Below are positions 5,207-8,507 of a stretch of 8,507 nt of DNA, in pieces. The stretch spans positions 1 through 8,507 of the forward strand of contig CAZJUO010000056.1 in assembly GCA_964549245.1 (NCBI GenBank). The letters are read 5' to 3'. Position numbers and translations under genes: made by a program. Position 1 is the first letter of the stretch; every line of letters starts with the position of its first letter. The stretch is from CAZJUO01 sp964549245 (GTDB taxonomy: Bacteria > Patescibacteriota > Patescibacteriia > UBA10025 > JAHIVO01). A model generated the notes under the pieces. The model searched no databases. It saw nothing but the letters and a program-made list of their open reading frames with translations, and was not told the DNA's origin.

Positions 5207-6511
5207 ATGTATAAACTAATAGAAAATTTCAAATTGGCACTGCAGGCAATCTGGTCGAAGAAAACAAGGTCATTGCTGACCATGCTGGGCGTTATTATCG
5301 GGGTGTTTTCGATCGTTTTGCTGGTGGCGATTGGCCAGGGAGTTAAACAAGAAGTTACTGGCCAAATTGAAGGACTTGGATCGAATTTACTATTCGTTGT
5401 GCCAGGCAGTTTTAGCGATGAAACGTCAGCGCCGTCAGCAGGAGGATTTATCGGCAACAGTTCATTAACCGAAGAGGATATTACTGCACTTGGTGAGATC
5501 GACGGAGTAGATTTTGCCGTGCCGATTGCCATAATGGGACTGCCAGTTTTGGCGGAAAAACCAGTCGCCCCTGGTGAACGGGCCAACGCTTCATCAAGTG
5601 ACGCACAATCAAGCCAGCTGCAGTCTGCGGCCGTACCAATCATGCTTATCGGCAGCAACGCTGATGTGAAGACCGCCTTTGCGGGACAGATGACGCAAGG
5701 CGAGGAGTACGGGCACATGTTTACCAGTGAGGAATATGATTCAAAAGCGCGCGTGGCCGTGGGCTTTTCAGGCGCTACTGACGAATTGTTCCCGGATACT
5801 GCTATTCCAGAAATTCTCGGCAAAACAATATTTATTGGAAAATATGAGTTTGAAATAGTTGGCTTGCTTGAGGCAGAGCAAACCGAAGGGCTTTTCGGCG
5901 GTACTGATTTGACCAAAGTCATCGTCATTCCGTACAGTACGGCAAAGGATATCAGTGATACTATCGCCATAAATCGAATTATATTGGCAGTAAACGACTC
6001 AAGTAATATCGATGATGTTAAGGAGGCGGCTAGGACAGCTTTATTGAACCAGCATGAAGGTGTGGAAGATTTTGACGTATTGACGCAGGAAGATCTGCTT
6101 GATGTTTTTAACCAAGTGCTTAGCGTTATTACAACCATGTTAGGCGGCATTGCCGCCATATCGCTTTTGGTAGGCGGCATCGGCGTTATGAATATTATGC
6201 TTGTCTCGGTGACGGAGCGAACGAAAGAGATAGGACTGCGCAAAGCAATCGGCGCTTCCGGATTTGACATATTAATCCAATTTATCATTGAAGCCATACT
6301 ACTAACCCTGCTTGGCGGCGTAATCGGCTTACTGCTGGCCCAGGCCGGCGCCAGTATTATGGAAACGCAGTTCGGGTTTGAGCCGGTTATTGATATACAG
6401 ATTATTCTGCTGGCGTTTGGTTTTACCGTGCTGATTGGCATATTTTTCGGTGTCGCGCCGGCTGTTAGGGCGGCTCGACTAGATCCAATAAATGCGTTAA
6501 AATATGAATAG
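5207..6511 (+). CDS. ABC transporter permease, MacB family (FtsX-like domain)
   Basis: A 434-residue permease partner of the preceding ATPase. It has the four-span MacB layout: one N-terminal span (about 24-43), a large extracytoplasmic core domain (about 44-305) and three C-terminal spans (about 309-333, 355-379, 396-418). The family's cytoplasmic coupling segment, VTERTKEIGLRKAIGAS, is at 336-352, and the C-terminal VRAARLDPINALKYE is typical. A Gly/Ala/Ser-rich stretch at about 115-145 looks like a flexible insertion in the core domain. In Gram-negative bacteria MacB works with MacA and an outer-membrane channel. Neither is encoded nearby, and a monoderm-like cell would not need them. The role is probably export of, or signalling about, an envelope substrate. 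Confidence 0.9.
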   Translation: MYKLIENFKLALQAIWSKKTRSLLTMLGVIIGVFSIVLLVAIGQGVKQEVTGQIEGLGSNLLFVVPGSFSDETSAPSAGGFIGNSSLTEEDITALGEIDGVDFAVPIAIMGLPVLAEKPVAPGERANASSSDAQSSQLQSAAVPIMLIGSNADVKTAFAGQMTQGEEYGHMFTSEEYDSKARVAVGFSGATDELFPDTAIPEILGKTIFIGKYEFEIVGLLEAEQTEGLFGGTDLTKVIVIPYSTAKDISDTIAINRIILAVNDSSNIDDVKEAARTALLNQHEGVEDFDVLTQEDLLDVFNQVLSVITTMLGGIAAISLLVGGIGVMNIMLVSVTERTKEIGLRKAIGASGFDILIQFIIEAILLTLLGGVIGLLLAQAGASIMETQFGFEPVIDIQIILLAFGFTVLIGIFFGVAPAVRAARLDPINALKYE

Positions 6512-6518
6512 CTGGTGA

Positions 6519-6546
6519 TTGATATGCGAATAGGCAAAGTTATTAA
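6519..6546 (+). promoter_or_regulatory. Possible internal promoter before ftsE
   Basis: TTGATA (6519-6524) and TATTAA (6541-6546) are 16 bases apart in the 43-base gap between the MacB-like permease and ftsE, the only real gap in the five-gene block. If used, the transcript would begin at or very near the ftsE ATG (leaderless). No Shine-Dalgarno sequence is visible. Confidence 0.3.
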
Positions 6547-6554
6547 TTATCAAT

Positions 6555-7235
6555 ATGATCAGGTTTAAAAACGTAACAAAATCATACCCCCCGGATACTA
6601 ATGCCTTGAAAAACGTAAGCTTGCATATCAAGCCGGGTGAATTTGTTTCGGTAGTTGGGCAGTCAGGTACGGGAAAAACGACTTTAGCGAGATTGGTTAT
6701 CGCGGAAGAAAAACCGAATAAGGGCAGGGTAATCGTAGGGGATTGGGATATTACTAATATTAAAGCTCGGGAGGTTCCGATATTACGCCGCCAAATAGGC
6801 GTAGTTTTTCAGGACTTTAAATTGCTGCCGGATAAGACCGTTTTTGAAAACGTCACCTTTGGTTTGGAAGTGGTTGGCGCCAGCCAGGACAGGATAAAAA
6901 AAATCGTGCCTCAAGTTTTGAAAATAGTCGGCCTGGAAAATAAACTTGACCGGTTTCCACGTCAGTTATCAGGCGGTGAACAGCAACGGACGGTTATTGC
7001 CCGATCATTGGTACATCGCCCCAAAATATTGGTGGCTGATGAGCCGACTGGCAACCTTGACTCTATCAATTCGCAGGATATCATTAACCTTTTATTAAAG
7101 ATCAATGAATTTGGCACTACCGTAGTGCTGGTGACGCACAATAGGGAGATCGTAAATTCGCTGCGAAAAAGGGTTATTACCTTGGACCAGGGGACGGTCA
7201 TTTCCGACCAATCAAGCGGTAAATATATATTATAA
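6555..7235 (+). CDS. ftsE: Cell division ATP-binding protein FtsE
   Basis: A 226-residue ATPase of the FtsEX complex, which couples ATP hydrolysis in the cytoplasm to activation of peptidoglycan hydrolases at the septum. Walker A is GQSGTGKTT (35-43), Q-loop Gln86, signature LSGGEQQ (138-144), Walker B ILVADE (158-163) and H-loop His195. All are intact. FtsE is favoured over other MacB-group ATPases by the length, by the opening MIRFKNVTKSYPPDTNALKN, by FQDFKLLPDKTVFENV, and above all by the FtsX gene starting three bases after its stop. Confidence 0.95.
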   Translation: MIRFKNVTKSYPPDTNALKNVSLHIKPGEFVSVVGQSGTGKTTLARLVIAEEKPNKGRVIVGDWDITNIKAREVPILRRQIGVVFQDFKLLPDKTVFENVTFGLEVVGASQDRIKKIVPQVLKIVGLENKLDRFPRQLSGGEQQRTVIARSLVHRPKILVADEPTGNLDSINSQDIINLLLKINEFGTTVVLVTHNREIVNSLRKRVITLDQGTVISDQSSGKYIL

Positions 7236-7238
7236 GCT

Positions 7239-8150
7239 ATGGTTTTTATTTATCGGACAATAAAATTCGCTTTACAGGGTTTTTTTCGAAATTTTTGGTT
7301 ATCTTTAGTAACGGTTATTATCTTGATATTGACTTTGTTTTCCGTTACCTTGGTGACGGGCATCAACGTAGTGGCTGAAAAGGCAGTTGTTTCAGTACAG
7401 GATAAAGTTGATGTTTCAGTTTATTTCAAACCGGAGGTCGAGGAGGAGGACGTATTAAACGCGCAGTACCGATTGGAACAGCTTCCTGAAGTGGAAGGGA
7501 TAGAATATATTTCAAAGGATCAAGCCCTGCAGGCTTTTAAAGATTCGCATAGCGGTGATTCGGTGATTTTGGAATCCATTAACCAACTGGATGAAAATCC
7601 CCTTGGCGCCACTATCGTCATCAAAGCAAAAACCATAGAAGATTATCCTGATATTATTTCCTTTTTAGATAAGAGTGAATTCAATAACCTTATCCAAGAC
7701 AAAAACTTTGACAACAACCAGGAGGTCATCAACCGTTTATCTGATTTATCAGCCAAAATTCAAAGAATCGGGTTGATTATCAGCGTTATATTCATTATTA
7801 TCGCTATCTTGATTATCTTTAACACTATCAGGATAAATATTTATACCCACCGTGAAGAGATCGGCATTATGAAGCTGGTAGGGGCCACTAATATTTTTGT
7901 GCGGGCGCCATTTTTAGTGGAAAGCATTTTGTACGCCATTGTGGCGGTTATTATCACCGTGGCTATTTTGTATCCGTTGCTGGGGGTATTAGCGCCGCAG
8001 GTTGATAACTTTTTTGAGGGTTATAACCTGGATATCGTCAATTACTTTAATTCGCATGTTTTGAGAATAATCGGTTTGCAACTGTTGTTTGCGGTTGTCT
8101 TAAGTGTAATAAGCTCCAGTATCGCGGTGGGCAAGTATCTGCGGGTGTAA
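7239..8150 (+). CDS. ftsX: Cell division permease-like protein FtsX
   Basis: A 303-residue membrane partner of FtsE. One span (about 20-43) is followed by an extracytoplasmic domain (about 44-173) and three C-terminal spans (about 175-198, 226-250, 273-297). The extracytoplasmic domain opens with VDVSVYFKPEVEEEDVLNAQ, typical of FtsX. The cytoplasmic segment THREEIGIMKLVGATNIFVR (203-222) is the family's FtsE-contacting region. In many Gram-positive bacteria the regulated hydrolase (PcsB/CwlO type) lies directly downstream. Here the next feature is a tRNA locus, so the hydrolase partner must be elsewhere. The gene ends the five-gene block. Confidence 0.95.
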   Translation: MVFIYRTIKFALQGFFRNFWLSLVTVIILILTLFSVTLVTGINVVAEKAVVSVQDKVDVSVYFKPEVEEEDVLNAQYRLEQLPEVEGIEYISKDQALQAFKDSHSGDSVILESINQLDENPLGATIVIKAKTIEDYPDIISFLDKSEFNNLIQDKNFDNNQEVINRLSDLSAKIQRIGLIISVIFIIIAILIIFNTIRINIYTHREEIGIMKLVGATNIFVRAPFLVESILYAIVAVIITVAILYPLLGVLAPQVDNFFEGYNLDIVNYFNSHVLRIIGLQLLFAVVLSVISSSIAVGKYLRV

Positions 8151-8152
8151 TT

Positions 8153-8181
8153 TTGACAAGTTGGGCCATACCAGGTAATAT
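8153..8181 (+). promoter_or_regulatory. Probable sigma-70 promoter for the tRNA-Gln locus
   Basis: A perfect TTGACA (8153-8158), a 17-base spacer and TAATAT (8176-8181, four of six consensus bases). A TATAAT at 8179-8184 overlaps but with 20-base spacing. It begins three bases after the ftsX stop. Transcription from about 8187 would give a tRNA-Gln precursor with a leader of about 190 bases containing the broken tRNA-Gln and its two hairpins. Confidence 0.6.
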
Positions 8182-8185
8182 AATG

Positions 8186-8214
8186 AAGAAGTCTTTTTGT
8201 ATAGGGCTTTTTTT
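8186..8214 (+). terminator. Weak terminator candidate after ftsX
   Basis: AAGAAGTC (8186-8193) can pair with GGCTTTTT (8205-8212) around an 11-base loop, with several G-T pairs. The seven T at 8208-8214 are largely consumed by the stem. It would overlap the start of the tRNA-Gln transcript, which makes its role doubtful. Confidence 0.25.
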
Positions 8215-8268
8215 AAATTAATTACACCTGTTGAAGTAACATAAATTACTCCCAGAACTGCCGGATCG

Positions 8269-8305
8269 CCCGCCCGCCATGCTTCGCAAGGCGAAGTCGG
8301 GCGGG
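8269..8305 (+). repeat. 37-nt hairpin element inside the broken tRNA-Gln (copy 2 of the family)
   Basis: Outer arms CCCGCCCG (8269-8276) and CGGGCGGG (8298-8305) pair over 8 bp. Inner arms CTTCGC (8282-8287) and GCGAAG (8291-8296) pair over 6 bp with loop AAG. It is inserted in the D-arm after GGATCG, without target-site duplication. It has the same length, the same last 11 bases and the same CGCCCGCYATGCT block as the insert at 2469-2505, with a different but complementary inner stem. Confidence 0.85.
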
Positions 8306-8313
8306 TCTAATGG

Positions 8314-8350
8314 TTAGCCTCCGCTCTTTTCAGAGCTTCGGCTAACACGT
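8314..8350 (+). repeat. Second palindromic insert (36 nt) in the broken tRNA-Gln
   Basis: TTAGCC (8314-8319) pairs with GGCTAA (8340-8345), and GCTCT (8323-8327) with AGAGC (8332-8336), loop TTTC, separated by a symmetric 3x3 mismatch. CACGT follows before the tRNA sequence resumes at 8351. The insert is 36 nt, 8315-8350; base 8314 belongs to the tRNA copy but pairs in the hairpin. Its sequence is unrelated to the GC-rich 37-nt elements although the size is the same. Confidence 0.7.
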
Positions 8351-8380
8351 AGGACACGTTTCAATAATCATTACCAGAAC

Positions 8381-8451
8381 TGCCGGATCGTCTAATGGTA
8401 GGACACAGGCCTTTGAAGCCTGGCATGTAGGTTCGATTCCTACTCCGGCAG
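8381..8451 (+). tRNA. tRNA-Gln (anticodon TTG)
   Basis: A complete 71-base cloverleaf. Acceptor TGCCGGA pairs with TCCGGCA, discriminator G. The D-stem is GTCT/GGAC, the anticodon stem CAGGC/GCCTG with loop CTTTGAA (anticodon TTG at 8413-8415), and the T-arm is GTAGG, loop TTCGATT, CCTAC. CCA is not encoded (GTT follows). It lies 23 bases after the end of its broken 5' copy and directly before a strong terminator. Confidence 0.95.
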
Positions 8452-8456
8452 GTTTG

Positions 8457-8495
8457 CGCAGAAACCCCACTCCAAAAGTGGGGTTTGTGCGTTTT
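8457..8495 (+). terminator. Strong Rho-independent terminator after tRNA-Gln
   Basis: AAACCCCACT (8462-8471) pairs with AGTGGGGTTT (8477-8486), 10 bp with loop CCAAA. The stem extends outward by CGCA (8457-8460) with TGCG (8488-8491) across a single G/G mismatch. TTTT follows at 8492-8495. Confidence 0.9.
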
Positions 8496-8507
8496 ATTAG
8501 CCCAAAT

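Larger units (their letters stand above)
8259..8357 (+). pseudogene. Broken 5' copy of tRNA-Gln with two palindromic inserts
   Basis: Three segments, TGCCGGATCG (8259-8268), TCTAATGGT (8306-8314) and AGGACAC (8351-8357), read in order exactly as the first 26 bases of the intact tRNA-Gln at 8381. The first gap holds the 37-nt hairpin 8269-8305, the second a 36-nt palindromic insert 8315-8350. Similarity to the intact gene stops after AGGACAC, so the anticodon and T-arms are absent. The duplication also includes the seven bases before the tRNA (CCAGAAC, 8252-8258 and 8374-8380). Confidence 0.85.

Noticed and set aside
5056..6537. 493-codon open frame on the minus strand
   Set aside because: It is antisense to the MacB-like ATPase and permease genes. 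It is Ser/Ile/Pro-rich with no recognisable domain, and the plus-strand genes over it are unambiguous.
8179..8184. Perfect TATAAT as the -10 box of the tRNA-Gln promoter
   Set aside because: It lies 20 bases from TTGACA, too far for normal sigma-70 use. The overlapping TAATAT gives the standard 17-base spacing and is preferred, though either could be used.
8269..8305. Hairpin inserts as tRNA introns
   Set aside because: The interrupted copies lack whole tRNA parts (anticodon and T-arms in Gln, 5' acceptor strand in Thr), so removing the inserts would not give a tRNA. Positions in D- and T-arms and the 37-nt length do not fit group I introns.

Overview
The window looks like a chromosomal segment of an ultra-small, gene-dense bacterium of the candidate phyla radiation (Patescibacteria, probably a Parcubacteria-type lineage). 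This rests on several things: a very short FtsB/DivIC-like protein ending in an aromatic tail, a single-span membrane-anchored parvulin chaperone, a D,D-carboxypeptidase carrying extra N-terminal domains, almost no Shine-Dalgarno sequences before the genes, tRNA genes without encoded CCA, and tightly packed operons. The standard bacterial code fits, because all large frames end in TAA or TAG and use TGG for Trp. Lineage below the radiation level is inference.

Layout. Bases 1-370 hold an intrinsic terminator and then a GC-rich stretch of unusual composition with no recognisable gene. Bases 371-589 are the C-terminal part of a ferritin-like protein whose N-terminal half is missing; it ends in a terminator. 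A plus-strand pair follows: an FtsB/DivIC-like coiled-coil membrane protein (712-1116) and a membrane-anchored SurA/PrsA-type peptidyl-prolyl isomerase (1142-2353), then a probable terminator. Bases 2451-2784 form a minus-strand tRNA block (Gly-CCC, then Thr-CGT). From about 2886 a five-gene plus-strand block runs to 8150: a secreted DPBB plus S11 D,D-carboxypeptidase, a MacB-type ABC ATPase and its permease, then FtsE and FtsX. The window closes with tRNA-Gln(TTG) and a strong terminator.

The genes form a cell-envelope and division theme. The FtsB-like protein and FtsEX belong to the septal machinery. The carboxypeptidase trims peptidoglycan peptides. The anchored parvulin folds exported proteins. 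The MacB-like pair is an envelope transporter or mechanotransmitter of unknown substrate.

The most unusual content lies at the tRNA loci. The intact tRNA-Thr gene sits inside a second, broken tRNA-Thr copy. A broken 5' copy of tRNA-Gln lies just upstream of the intact tRNA-Gln. Both broken copies are interrupted by palindromic inserts of 36-37 nt, clean at the target and without target-site duplication. Two of these inserts, at different tRNAs, are homologous: they share both ends but have different, internally compensated hairpin stems. A third palindrome, of two 18-nt arms, carries the intact tRNA-Thr at its apex. This looks like a small hairpin element family that targets tRNA genes, and I do not recognise it as a named family.
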